DNA of 64,000 bases. Source: K189A clade bacterium. GTDB taxonomy: Bacteria > Pseudomonadota > Gammaproteobacteria > Pseudomonadales > Azotimanducaceae. The stretch is from the NCBI GenBank assembly GCA_902528515.1, contig CABZTD010000003.1, forward strand, positions 57,236 to 121,235, read 5' to 3'. Positions within the stretch are counted from its first letter, which is position 1; each line of letters opens with the position of its first letter. Position numbers and translations under genes: made by a program. The notes under the pieces are model-generated. The model was not told the DNA's origin. It searched no databases and saw only the letters and a list, made by a program, of their open reading frames with translations. Shown piece after piece: positions 43,932 through 53,101 of the stretch.

Positions 43932-45455
43932 CTAACGCTCTTTTTGATACACGGCCTCAAACAGTTCGTAACTTTTTGCCATCAACCCCTTGCGGGGTTG
44001 CGCGCCTTGCTTACCTAACTGCATGTAAGGTTTGGTGTCGGCAGAGTAGGTAGGCCATCTCTCCTTTTTGGCGTTATTTGGGGTGCCGTAAGTTGCGAAA
44101 TTGACCCATTGATCCGACATCAGCTCAGCTAGCTCGAGATCCACGGCCGAACCAAAATTGGGTGTGTGCTTTACATTATTAAAGGCGTATAAAATCTCAG
44201 CCCCGTGAAAAGCCCCGAGCTCAGGGCCCAAGGGTTGTCTCGTGAAATAGTAGAGGTAGGCGTTCACAGAATGCTGATCGGATCGACTGGCCCAGAAGTG
44301 TGCGTTCCAGCCGAAGGCAGCGTCCGAATAGAGCGACAACATCGACCGGCGAATATTTTCAGCCGGATACAAAGCCATAACATCTTGAGCATTGTCGCCA
44401 AATTGCTGAACGATAAATTTACGATACTCTTCTTTACTTCTCGGAACACGCTGCAGTGCTCCAAGTGTTGTGCCTTCCTCCGCGTTATAGCCAAGCATTA
44501 CCGGCACTTGATTGAAATCGCCCTGCTCGAATATTTCGTAGAGCTGATCTGGGATAATTCTGCCGTCGACGATAGCGCGATACGAACTGCCGTCGTCTGC
44601 GCGCAAAATTGAGTCGGTGTCCAGTTGCCGCATTGCCGCGATAGACCCAACTTTCAGCTTTACTTGCAATGCTACTCCTCGACTTTCGGCTGATTGATGA
44701 CCGGATCTAAGCTCCGGAAGTCTGCGAAATTGCCCGCCGCTTTGACCAATAGCTCGATGAAATAACCCGGCGGCGGCTGGTGAACTAACGAGATGGTTGA
44801 CGCTCCAAGAGCCGGCTGATTCGCCAAATATGGTGACGTTGTTGGCGTCACCACCAAAGGCGGCGATATTTTCATGGACCCAGCGCAGAGCTTGTATTTG
44901 GTCGGAGGTGCCGTAGTTACCAGAACTTTTTGAAACCGTCTCGGCACTCAATTCTGGGTGGGCCATGTAACCAAACGCGCCAAGACGATAGTTAATGGTT
45001 ACTAGCACAACTCCTTTTTTTGCCAATTCACCGCCGTCATAAACGGTATTTGAACCAGAGCCTCGAGTAAGTGAGCCGCCATGAATCCATACCATTACGG
45101 GCAATTTTCTGTCCTCAGGCATGGAAGACCACACATTTAGATACAAACAATCCTCACTATTGGGCTCAGACGAACGCGAAAAAAACGAACCTTCAGGGTA
45201 AGGGTGTTGAACACAAGCTGGGCTAAATCGGGTGGCATCTCGAAGGCCCTGCCAACCCGGATGTGCTTCCGCATAGGTCCAGCGGCGAGCTCCGATGGGC
45301 GCAATGGCATATGGAATGCCTTTGAATTCGAAAACCGACGCCGAGCGCTCGGAAACCATTCCCATCAACTTCCCACTAGGGGTGGTGGCTTCCAGGGCAA
45401 ACGCGCCGCCAGAGAAGCCAACTATGTTCAACAGAAAAAAAAGAAATAATTTCAC
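43932..45455 (-). CDS. Carboxylesterase type B, secreted
   Basis: The 507 residues start at a GTG with a signal peptide (MKLFLFFLLNIVGFSGGAFA). The nucleophile Ser213 is in FGESAGSWS, the oxyanion-hole glycines are in IHGGSLTRGSG, the Glu region is in GYNAEEGTTLG, and the His is in FHGAEILYAF. The family hydrolyses esters, including p-nitrobenzyl and natural-product esters, in the periplasm or outside. The gene stands alone. Confidence 0.88.
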   Translation of the reverse strand: MKLFLFFLLNIVGFSGGAFALEATTPSGKLMGMVSERSASVFEFKGIPYAIAPIGARRWTYAEAHPGWQGLRDATRFSPACVQHPYPEGSFFSRSSEPNSEDCLYLNVWSSMPEDRKLPVMVWIHGGSLTRGSGSNTVYDGGELAKKGVVLVTINYRLGAFGYMAHPELSAETVSKSSGNYGTSDQIQALRWVHENIAAFGGDANNVTIFGESAGSWSVNHLVSSPAAAGLFHRAIGQSGGQFRRLPELRSGHQSAESRGVALQVKLKVGSIAAMRQLDTDSILRADDGSSYRAIVDGRIIPDQLYEIFEQGDFNQVPVMLGYNAEEGTTLGALQRVPRSKEEYRKFIVQQFGDNAQDVMALYPAENIRRSMLSLYSDAAFGWNAHFWASRSDQHSVNAYLYYFTRQPLGPELGAFHGAEILYAFNNVKHTPNFGSAVDLELAELMSDQWVNFATYGTPNNAKKERWPTYSADTKPYMQLGKQGAQPRKGLMAKSYELFEAVYQKER

Positions 45456-45550
45456 TGCTCTCCTCAGTTCAAACTTCGTCTTTGCTGTGCTGGGGGAAGG
45501 CCGTGGGGAATTTAGCGCATCGTGACTTTTGTAATTAGCGGCAAAGCCGA

Positions 45551-46774
45551 CTAATCCCTAATGGCTCCATAAATAATATTCTTCAGTTGTCCGCGAAAGT
45601 TGAATGTAGCCGAAGGCATAAGCTGAGTCATAAACACTGCATATAGATCCTCAACTGGGTCTACCCAGAAGATCGTCGATGCAGCACCGCCCCAATAATA
45701 GTCACCGGCGCCAATAGTACCTGAAGAGATCTCATCCAACGTTGTTGCGAAGCCTAGTCCAAAGCCTACACCTTCATAGGCGGTTTCCGAGAAAGACCCA
45801 ATGGCTGTCTGACGAAGATCTGCACTATTAAGGATGTGGTTCTTAGTCATAAGTGCCAGCGTTCGACTGCCGATAATTTCTGCCCCGTTGGCGCTGCCAC
45901 GGAGTCGCAACATGTCACAGAACTTTGCGTAATCTGTCGTAGTGCTAACCAAACCGCCGCCACCTGATGGAAAACTCGGTGCTGTCAGGTAGCTGCTGGT
46001 TAGTGGGTCATCAATCAATTGCAGCGATTTATCCGCGGCGCGCTGATAGTTGGCAGCGAAGCGATTTATCTTTGATTCTGGCACCCAAAAAGCGGTGTCC
46101 GTCATTCCAAGTGGCTCGAATATCCGTTGCTGTAAAAAGTCTTCAAATTTCTGGCCTGAAATTACTTCGACGAGGCAACCACAGACGTCTGTTGCTAGGG
46201 AGTAAAGCCACCGGGTACCAGGATCGAAGCGCAACGGTACTCGGCTCAACTTTTCTGCAAACGAAGTCATCGTTTCACCATCACTGCGTCGCACGCCAAG
46301 TTCCTGGTAAACACCATTGACTGGATGAGGATCGGCATCTAGCAATGCACCGTAAGTGAGGCCGGAGGTATGCGATAAAACGTGACGCATGGTCATTGGA
46401 GAAGCTGGAGGTCGGGTAACCATGTTTGCACCTTCGCCTCGAACCCAAACCTCGTGATTTCGCCAGGCTGGAAGAAAGCGATGGACAGGGTCATTTAGCT
46501 GAAATCGGCCTTCTTCGTACAAGGTCATCAAAGCTATTGAGGTAATTGGCTTGGTCATTGAATAAATACGAAAGATAGTATCTTCCGTCACTGGTCGGCC
46601 TCGTTCACGATCCATTTCGCCGAACGACTTGAAGTAGGCGGCTGTGCCACGTCTAGCCACCATCACCTGACAGCCTGCAATTTTGCCCGGAGCGATGTAG
46701 TTTTCGATCAAATGTCTATCGATTCGAGCTAATTTTGCCTGAGAGAATCCTGCCTTTATTGGATCAACTTGCAT
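45551..46774 (-). CDS. Serine hydrolase of the class C beta-lactamase / esterase family
   Basis: The 407 residues show the S-x-x-K motif SMTKP (Ser72, Lys75), the MRHVLSHTSGLTYG segment and the YSLATDVCG tyrosine motif. The third motif is WGGAASTIFWVDP. No signal peptide is seen, so a cytoplasmic esterase is likelier than a beta-lactamase. AGGAGAG precedes ATG 46774. Confidence 0.84.
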   Translation of the reverse strand: MQVDPIKAGFSQAKLARIDRHLIENYIAPGKIAGCQVMVARRGTAAYFKSFGEMDRERGRPVTEDTIFRIYSMTKPITSIALMTLYEEGRFQLNDPVHRFLPAWRNHEVWVRGEGANMVTRPPASPMTMRHVLSHTSGLTYGALLDADPHPVNGVYQELGVRRSDGETMTSFAEKLSRVPLRFDPGTRWLYSLATDVCGCLVEVISGQKFEDFLQQRIFEPLGMTDTAFWVPESKINRFAANYQRAADKSLQLIDDPLTSSYLTAPSFPSGGGGLVSTTTDYAKFCDMLRLRGSANGAEIIGSRTLALMTKNHILNSADLRQTAIGSFSETAYEGVGFGLGFATTLDEISSGTIGAGDYYWGGAASTIFWVDPVEDLYAVFMTQLMPSATFNFRGQLKNIIYGAIRD

Positions 46775-46996
46775 ATTTCTCTCCTATTGATCGCCGCATC
46801 TTTGAAGACTTTGTTGGTAAACGAAACACATTCTGCGTTTATTTCTGACCAGTTACAAAATACGATGGACTTGCTTTTATAATGATGCGCAAAGCGGTCT
46901 TTGTCTGCTTGAGGCCTTCCAAAGAACGGCCAGGGCGGGATAACAAACTAAAAAATCTCGAAAACAGAAAGTTCGGAGTGATGTGTTTCTCGAATC

Positions 46997-47236
46997 TTAA
47001 GGTTTGAGGAACTCAGTAATAACTTTGTTGGAGTAGTCGAGGTAGAGACTCTCTAATCGTGTTGAATCTTTGGAACATTTAATCCACTCCCTGATTGAAT
47101 GGTTTGATGAATTGCTGAATCGATAATTTCGAGTCGCTTCACAGCGAAGTTGGTTTTTCGTCTGCTCGCAGGAACTTAAATGTTGCAAGAGTTGATCGTT
47201 TATTTGGATGAGGTTTGGCCGTCCGTCGCGAAGCAT
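46997..47236 (-). CDS. Possible small hypothetical protein
   Basis: A 79-codon frame with two cysteines and mixed composition (LIQINDQLLQHLSSCEQTKN) fills part of the 46775-47263 gap. There is no Shine-Dalgarno and no recognised family, so it may be chance. A TATAAT-like box near 46878 has a TTACAA 19 nt upstream, too far to count on. Confidence 0.25.
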   Translation of the reverse strand: MLRDGRPNLIQINDQLLQHLSSCEQTKNQLRCEATRNYRFSNSSNHSIREWIKCSKDSTRLESLYLDYSNKVITEFLKP

Positions 47237-47263
47237 AAAAAATAAATCATAGAGGATGGGTCA

Positions 47264-48049
47264 ATGGCGGAAGAACTTGGCGGCAAGATTATTTCGGAAA
47301 TCGATGGTCACATTTTGAAAATCACGATAAGCAATCCCAAGAAAAGGAATGCTTTCGATCCAAAGATGATGCTGCAGTTGTCAAACGTGCTCACTGATTT
47401 AGATGCTGACCCTGAATTGTGGGTAGGCGTTCTCACAGCAGATGGCGAGCATTTCACGGCAGGTTTGGATATGCCAAAGTTTTTTGGTCCAAACGCAAAT
47501 CCGGCCCCGATACCTGAGAGTAACGTAAATGTCTTCGGGCTCGGTAAGACTTGCAGCAAACCAATCGTGACTGCGATGCAGGGAATTTGCTTTACCATTG
47601 GTATTGAGATGGCTCTGGCGGGAGACATTATCGTAGCCGCAGATAACTGCAAATTTTGCCAAATGGAAGCAAAACGAGGAATTGCACCCTTGGGAGGAGC
47701 TCACTTTAGATATTTATCTCGTTCTGGCTGGGGCAATGCGATGTACCACCTTCTTCTTTGTGATGAGTTTGACGCGCAAGAGGCATACCGAGTCGGCTTG
47801 GTTCAAGAGGTTGTAACTACAGGTACTCAGGTCGAGCGCGCAATGGAAATAGCTCGGACCATCGCGCAAAATGCTCCCTTGGGGATACAGGCCACAAAGG
47901 CAGCAGGGCGATCATACATAGAGGCGGGTGAGGCTTCTGCGGTGAAGGCGATCGACGATATCCGAGATCGGGTAATGAGCAGTCAAGATGCTGAAGAGGG
48001 AATTCGCTCTTTCGTTGAACGTCGCGCTGCAGTCTTTACTGGCAAATAG
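47264..48049 (+). CDS. Enoyl-CoA hydratase/isomerase family protein
   Basis: This 261-residue crotonase-fold protein has the oxyanion-hole strands HFTAGLDM and GICFTIGIEMALAGD. The second catalytic acid position in EAKRGIAPLGGAH is less typical, so the exact reaction is open. GAGG lies upstream of ATG 47264. It is followed on the same strand by an acyl-CoA ligase 158 nt away, suggesting joint breakdown of a carboxylic acid. Confidence 0.85.
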   Translation: MAEELGGKIISEIDGHILKITISNPKKRNAFDPKMMLQLSNVLTDLDADPELWVGVLTADGEHFTAGLDMPKFFGPNANPAPIPESNVNVFGLGKTCSKPIVTAMQGICFTIGIEMALAGDIIVAADNCKFCQMEAKRGIAPLGGAHFRYLSRSGWGNAMYHLLLCDEFDAQEAYRVGLVQEVVTTGTQVERAMEIARTIAQNAPLGIQATKAAGRSYIEAGEASAVKAIDDIRDRVMSSQDAEEGIRSFVERRAAVFTGK

Positions 48050-48206
48050 GGCCGATCCGCGACACCTTTCAAGACGTTTTCTTGGTCGCGATAGGGAGTG
48101 AAATTTAAGGAAGCGCTTAGAGAATGCATACGATCGACAACGACACAGTAGCGTTTCATATGGATTTCATCCGAAGATAGACGTATTTCCGAATTAGTGA
48201 GGAGCT

Positions 48207-49769
48207 ATGCTTAAAATTAAGACGCTTGCGGACATAACGCGCGTACATGCTCAAGAACGAGGAGAGGCCTCTGCCTTGCTGAGCGCTGACGATGAAAGGG
48301 AGTGGACATACGCCGACCTCGACAAACAGGCTAACCTGGTTGCAAACGCTTTGATTGACTCGGGTGTACAGCCAGGGCATCGGATTGCCTACTTAGATAG
48401 AAACTCACCAGAATATTTTATTTTTCTATTTGGCGGAGCAAAGGTTAATGCCGTTTCAGTTGCAGTGAACTGGCGCTTAGCTACCGAGGAGATGGAGTAT
48501 ATTCTTAATCATAGTGAGGCGACCGTACTCTTAATCGGCGAGGAGTATCTTTCCGCGCTTCGAGAGATGAATCTATCAGCGATTAAATCAATCGTGGTGC
48601 TTGGTGATCCGGGCGAAAGCGGACATCCCACGTTTGATCAATGGTTGGTGGGAAGAGCAGCTACAGATCCAAGTGTGCCAATTTTGCCCGATGACACTTG
48701 TTACCAATTGTACACTTCTGGAACGACCGGGTTGCCGAAGGGCGTTGAGCTAACTCATTCAAACTTCATGCACACCATGAGCGACTCACTTGTGGCGACT
48801 AAAATGACACGAGATTCGGTCAATCTGGTCTGCATGCCGCTTTTTCATATATCAGGAAGTGGGTGGGGAGTTGTAGGACTTTTCAACGGCGCTCGCTCTA
48901 TTTTGCTTCGAGATGTCGATCTCGGGGCAATTCTGCGCCTAATACCGAAATTCGGTATTACGCATAGCTTATTTGTGCCAGCGGTATTGCAATTTCTGCT
49001 TGCGGAAGAAGCTTGTAGGGAAACAGATTTTTCCTCATTACAAAGTATTGTTTACGGGGCCTCTCCGATTACAGAGGCAGTATTAATCGATGCTATGCGC
49101 ACCTTCGGCTGCGAATTTGTTCAAATTTATGGGCTAACCGAAACCACTGGTGGCATCAGTGTTCTCGAATATGCCGACCATGATCCCGGAGGGCCCCGGT
49201 CGCACCTTTTGCGATCTTGTGGCAAAGCAATCTCGACGCACAGCATTAAAATCCTCGATCGGGACTCAGGTGAAGAAATGCCAGAGGGCGAAGTCGGTGA
49301 GATTTGTGTAGCCGGTCCACAAGTTATGAAAAGTTATTGGCGAAACGATGAGGCGACGAACGATAGCTTCATCGACGGTTGGTTTCGCACAGGAGACGCT
49401 GGGTACCTGAATGATGGTTATTTATATATTCACGATCGGGTAAAGGACATGGTCATAAGCGGGGGCGAGAACATTTATCCCGCTGAGATTGAGAACGTCT
49501 TGATGCGACATCCGCTTGTTGCTGATTGCGCGGTTATAGGCGTGCCAAGCGATCGCTGGGGCGAGACCGTGAAGGCCATAGTGACGCGCGCTGACGAAAG
49601 TCTGAGTGAGCAAGCTCTGATCGAACATTGCCGCAAATCGCTCGCAGGCTATAAGTGCCCAACTTCCGTGGACTGGATGGCTGAAATTCCTCGGAATCCC
49701 TCTGGCAAGATTCTCAAGGTGGAGTTGCGTAAACCTTACTGGCAGGGGAAGGCTCGCCAAGTATCTTAG
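48207..49769 (+). CDS. Acyl-CoA synthetase (AMP-forming)
   Basis: The 520-residue ANL-family ligase activates a carboxylate with ATP and CoA. The P-loop motif is YTSGTTGLPKGVELTH, then QIYGLTETTGG, then WFRTGDAGYLNDGYLYIHDR and the hinge region KDMVISGGENIYPAEIENVL. The C-terminal catalytic Lys is in PRNPSGKILK. GAGGAG precedes the ATG. Substrate length cannot be read. It probably works with the hydratase at 47264. Confidence 0.9.
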   Translation: MLKIKTLADITRVHAQERGEASALLSADDEREWTYADLDKQANLVANALIDSGVQPGHRIAYLDRNSPEYFIFLFGGAKVNAVSVAVNWRLATEEMEYILNHSEATVLLIGEEYLSALREMNLSAIKSIVVLGDPGESGHPTFDQWLVGRAATDPSVPILPDDTCYQLYTSGTTGLPKGVELTHSNFMHTMSDSLVATKMTRDSVNLVCMPLFHISGSGWGVVGLFNGARSILLRDVDLGAILRLIPKFGITHSLFVPAVLQFLLAEEACRETDFSSLQSIVYGASPITEAVLIDAMRTFGCEFVQIYGLTETTGGISVLEYADHDPGGPRSHLLRSCGKAISTHSIKILDRDSGEEMPEGEVGEICVAGPQVMKSYWRNDEATNDSFIDGWFRTGDAGYLNDGYLYIHDRVKDMVISGGENIYPAEIENVLMRHPLVADCAVIGVPSDRWGETVKAIVTRADESLSEQALIEHCRKSLAGYKCPTSVDWMAEIPRNPSGKILKVELRKPYWQGKARQVS

Positions 49770-50250
49770 CGTTATATCTTTATTGGAGCGATTGACAACG
49801 CGACACAACCAAACTTTGAGAGCCTAGAGAGACGGTTTTCCGCGACGGTCGACCATAGCTTTACGTGAAAAAGGGCGTACCTATGGCAATTATAGCTTGT
49901 GTCCGTGGCGATATTTTCTGCGCCTTTAGACAGATTGCTCCCCAGGATTCCTGGTTCACGAGAATAACGAAAGGGGGCTCAAAATGTGATGTTGGTCAGA
50001 TGCGCGCAAGTTGCAGTCTGCCGGCAAAGGCAAGCGAGTGACGCTAAAACAAGCGGACTCCTCCTACTTATCTTCCGGTGATCCCATAGCAAACAAACAC
50101 GCCGCTCTTGGAAATCTGGCTCCCCTTCTTTGTCTTTCAAAAACTGTAGCGATCGCAACAAGCTGTTGTTTTTGTTCAGAAACACAAGCTAAAAATATTA
50201 GTAAAATTAAATGGGGATTCCCGCGAATCGCCCATGGAGCATACAAGGCG
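49770..50250. other. Intergenic stretch, nothing recognised
   Basis: The 3' ends of the ligase gene and the lipoprotein gene face each other here. Open frames on both strands lack ribosome-binding sites. No hairpin with a T-run is seen. Confidence 0.3.
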
Positions 50251-50673
50251 TTATATTCGCTCGCATTTGCCTACATTGAAGATGGTTAAAGGGGGCGTGG
50301 AACCCATCTTTACCAACGACTTTCTTTCGTAAGCTAAAGTGGTCTGATTAATCTTATGTTCTCGCGAGATTACGACGGAATCGCTTTTGTCTAGCGAACT
50401 CAAGATCCAAAATCCTTCTTCGTAGACTAGGCCGCCCGTGATTTTTTCCACGAAGACCTTATGGCGAGTATCAAACACTGCAAGGTTCCCCTCAAGGTGT
50501 TCCTCGCCTATCCGCACAGAGGTCTCTAGGATCTGCCCTTTTTCGGCAAAGGAGCAAATCAAATTCGTTTGGGTGCGATTCGCCTTCTGAAAACTAAACG
50601 GATTTTGTGCACAGCCAACAAGCAGCGGCAAAGCGATGGCAAAAAGGAGCAATTTCCCCAGGGCCACTGACAT
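50251..50673 (-). CDS. Hypothetical lipoprotein
   Basis: The 140 residues have a lipoprotein signal (LLLFAIALPLLVGC, lipobox LVGC) and a beta-rich mature part (NLAVFDTRHKVFVEKITGG). No family is recognised. It starts 19 nt after the metallo-hydrolase stop on the same strand, so the two probably share a transcript. Confidence 0.65.
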   Translation of the reverse strand: MSVALGKLLLFAIALPLLVGCAQNPFSFQKANRTQTNLICSFAEKGQILETSVRIGEEHLEGNLAVFDTRHKVFVEKITGGLVYEEGFWILSSLDKSDSVVISREHKINQTTLAYERKSLVKMGSTPPLTIFNVGKCERI

Positions 50674-50692
50674 CAGCTCACCTGTGCGATAT

Positions 50693-51658
50693 TTATTGCT
50701 GAGATAAGCTCGTGTAAACGCGATTCACAAAGCCCAGAGACGCTGTTTCCGGTCCGTAAACTGCATCGAAGTCTGAAGTGGGCTTCGCATCTACTACCTC
50801 TTGAATAGTTTTGCCGTCTTCAATCATAGCGGCTATTCGAGAGCGAACTGTCTTAAGCATATATATGTAACGGGAAAGTGCTGACGCGTCGGTTACGGGC
50901 CCGTGGCCTGGGATGATTATTGCTTCTGGGCCCAGTTCTGCTAAAGCTCTCTCGCAGAACGTAATCATGCCGTCTATACCTCCTCCGCTATCAACATCGA
51001 CGAACGGGTAACCCGAATTGTTGAACACATCACCCAAATGGATGGCGTTTTGCTTTCGAAAAATCACTGCGGTGTCGCCATTGGTATGTGCTGGGGAGAA
51101 GTGAAACAACTCAATCTCGTTATCGTTGAAATGTATTTGCATGCGATCGTCATATGTAAAAACTGGCAGAGCCTTTTTCGGATAGGGTTGCTGATCGTAT
51201 TTGGAGATCACTAGATTGACGATTCCCCCTCTGGCCATGTCAATCCTAGCGTTTTTGTGGGCAACGATCGTTGTACCCTTCGGCCCGAGCGCGTTATTAC
51301 CTTCTGCGTGATCGAAGTGCCAGTGTGTGTTGATCGCGTAATCCACGCCGTTACCACCAATTTCTGCAATCGCAGCCTCAATTTTGTCCATAACTTGAGG
51401 AAATTGATTGTCAACAATCAAAACTCCATCCTCGCCTAAGGAAACGCCGATATTGCCGCCGACCCCGAAAAGGACATATAAACCCTCGGCTACCTTTTCC
51501 GTTACTATGTTCGTGCTGTCAAAATCCCATCCGAAAGCGTCTGTTAACTCATCAAGGCCCAGCACTTCAGCCTCTGCGTCGGCATGATTATGAGCCAAAG
51601 CAATATGCGAAGACCCGATCAGCAGCGCCCATGAAAATATTTGGATTAGCTGGTGCAT
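50693..51658 (-). CDS. Metallo-beta-lactamase-fold hydrolase, exported
   Basis: The 321 residues carry a signal peptide (LIQIFSWALLIGSSHIALA) and the motif THWHFDHAEGN with the H-x-H-x-D-H zinc site. The third His is in SPAHTNGDT, the bridging Asp in IHLGDVFNN and the last His in IPGHGPVTD. It looks like the quinohemoprotein / cyclase-like MBL group rather than a classic antibiotic lactamase. ATG 51658 has AAAGGGGGAAACG upstream. A histidine-rich start (HNHADAEAE) follows the cleavage site. Confidence 0.85.
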   Translation of the reverse strand: MHQLIQIFSWALLIGSSHIALAHNHADAEAEVLGLDELTDAFGWDFDSTNIVTEKVAEGLYVLFGVGGNIGVSLGEDGVLIVDNQFPQVMDKIEAAIAEIGGNGVDYAINTHWHFDHAEGNNALGPKGTTIVAHKNARIDMARGGIVNLVISKYDQQPYPKKALPVFTYDDRMQIHFNDNEIELFHFSPAHTNGDTAVIFRKQNAIHLGDVFNNSGYPFVDVDSGGGIDGMITFCERALAELGPEAIIIPGHGPVTDASALSRYIYMLKTVRSRIAAMIEDGKTIQEVVDAKPTSDFDAVYGPETASLGFVNRVYTSLSQQ

Positions 51659-52036
51659 GGTCGTTTCCCCCTTTCTCTCTATCATGTAACTCGCGGGAGT
51701 TAAGCTAATTTTCGATTGCATGTCTCGAGTTCCCAAACTTTCTCTCGGGCCATGGCATCATCCGAGGGTAAAGAAAAAGTTGATGGTTTGCCTGCTGAAT
51801 TTTTCAGGCGAGTACTATCCGAGCCTCGCGAAGACTTCCCAAAATCTTGTCGGGAAATCGAGAGGCCGCGAATCTTTTCCTGGAAGGTAAGGCCCTGGCT
51901 AAGAAATACATTTGGACGTACATACTCAAACTCACGAGCGAGCATGTTCACTTTGATTTGCTAGCTATCTTTTGATCTTGACGTTTGCATAGCTTGAGCG
52001 TTCGCAAAATCAGTAACGGACAAGAAAAGTCCTTTA
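51659..52036. other. Intergenic stretch, uncertain short frames
   Basis: About 80-codon frames are open on both strands (51700-51964), but neither has a ribosome-binding site or family match. There is no RNA, repeat or terminator that I can support. Confidence 0.25.
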
Positions 52037-52945
52037 CTAGAGGGGGTGCGCGATAAAGTGCTGGAGCATATCGTCGATAAGCTCAGGGAGTATCTTTTTT
52101 GGAAAGTTATGGCCCATATTCTGATAAACCTTGAACTTCGCACCTGGAATAGTTTTCGCCGTATGCTCTCCGTGCTCAACGGTAAGCAACTGATCCTCAG
52201 CGCCATGCAAGACCAAGGTTGGCACATCGATAGTCGCGACTTGGTCGGTTCGGTCACCAGCGTTCAATATCGCTGTGACCTGATTTGGCAGTGCATCAGG
52301 ATAAAAGCCGAACTTTTGCAGTCTCTGAGTTTCCTCATCACTGCTCTCATTCATATCTGCGATACCTTGCTGTTGCTCTTGGCCAGGCTGCGGCAGATGA
52401 GACGCCCAAGTCGTAGACATAATCGACACTAGGCTGGCTGTGCGTGTTGGATATTCGTAAGCAATTATTTGCGCAATCATGCCGCCCATCGAAGCACCGA
52501 TCAGGTGCGCTTGATCAATTTCAAGCGCGTCCAGAACTAAAGTAGCATCGCGTGCCATATCACTAAGCGTGTAGGGCGAATTGACCCGCCATCCGATTCG
52601 ATACTTGAAAAGTTGCCAAGCTAGCCAAAGCTTTCCTCGCGGGGTGATTCGTGATGACTCACCCACATCTCGGTTGTCTAGCAACACCACTCGGTAACCA
52701 CCTTTTAATAAACCATTAATGATTTCTGGGTTCCAAATTCGATGGGAAGCAGCAAGTCCCATTATGACCAGGATTGGATCAGCGTTTTTTTCTCCAACGT
52801 CTAAATAGGCGATCTCGACCTCGCCATTACTTACCTTTGACATCGTAGCGTTGGGATCGTAAACGGCGAAAGAATGACTGACGAGCGAAAACAAGAAGAG
52901 AGTCAGGGCGAATTGCCAGGAGAGATTGCGCGGAAAATTAAACAT
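52037..52945 (-). CDS. Alpha/beta hydrolase, exported
   Basis: The 302 residues begin with a signal peptide (ALTLFLFSLVSHSFA). GLAASHRIW is the oxyanion region, LLDNRDVGESS the strand-4 turn, HLIGASMGGMIAQ the nucleophile Ser elbow, LHGAEDQLLTVEHG the Asp, and MGHNFPKKI the His. It is an esterase or lactonase-like enzyme without a clear substrate. ATG 52945 gives the best signal peptide; the longer frame starts with TTG at 52993. Confidence 0.82.
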   Translation of the reverse strand: MFNFPRNLSWQFALTLFLFSLVSHSFAVYDPNATMSKVSNGEVEIAYLDVGEKNADPILVIMGLAASHRIWNPEIINGLLKGGYRVVLLDNRDVGESSRITPRGKLWLAWQLFKYRIGWRVNSPYTLSDMARDATLVLDALEIDQAHLIGASMGGMIAQIIAYEYPTRTASLVSIMSTTWASHLPQPGQEQQQGIADMNESSDEETQRLQKFGFYPDALPNQVTAILNAGDRTDQVATIDVPTLVLHGAEDQLLTVEHGEHTAKTIPGAKFKVYQNMGHNFPKKILPELIDDMLQHFIAHPL

Positions 52946-53101
52946 AGCTATAAAAAGTTCGTGTCGGTGAAGTGCAGCCTTGAACGTTCGCAATTATTTT
53001 GCAACTACCGTCTTGATCGAACCAACAAGATCCGGTTGGGCGTGCTAGACGGCGATTTGAGTTTAAGGGAGATGAGTCCCCTTACTTGTGGCATCCACCG
53101 G

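Noticed and set aside
51700..51964. Open frames on both strands of about 80 codons
   Set aside because: Mutual overlap on opposite strands without start signals; neither can be preferred.
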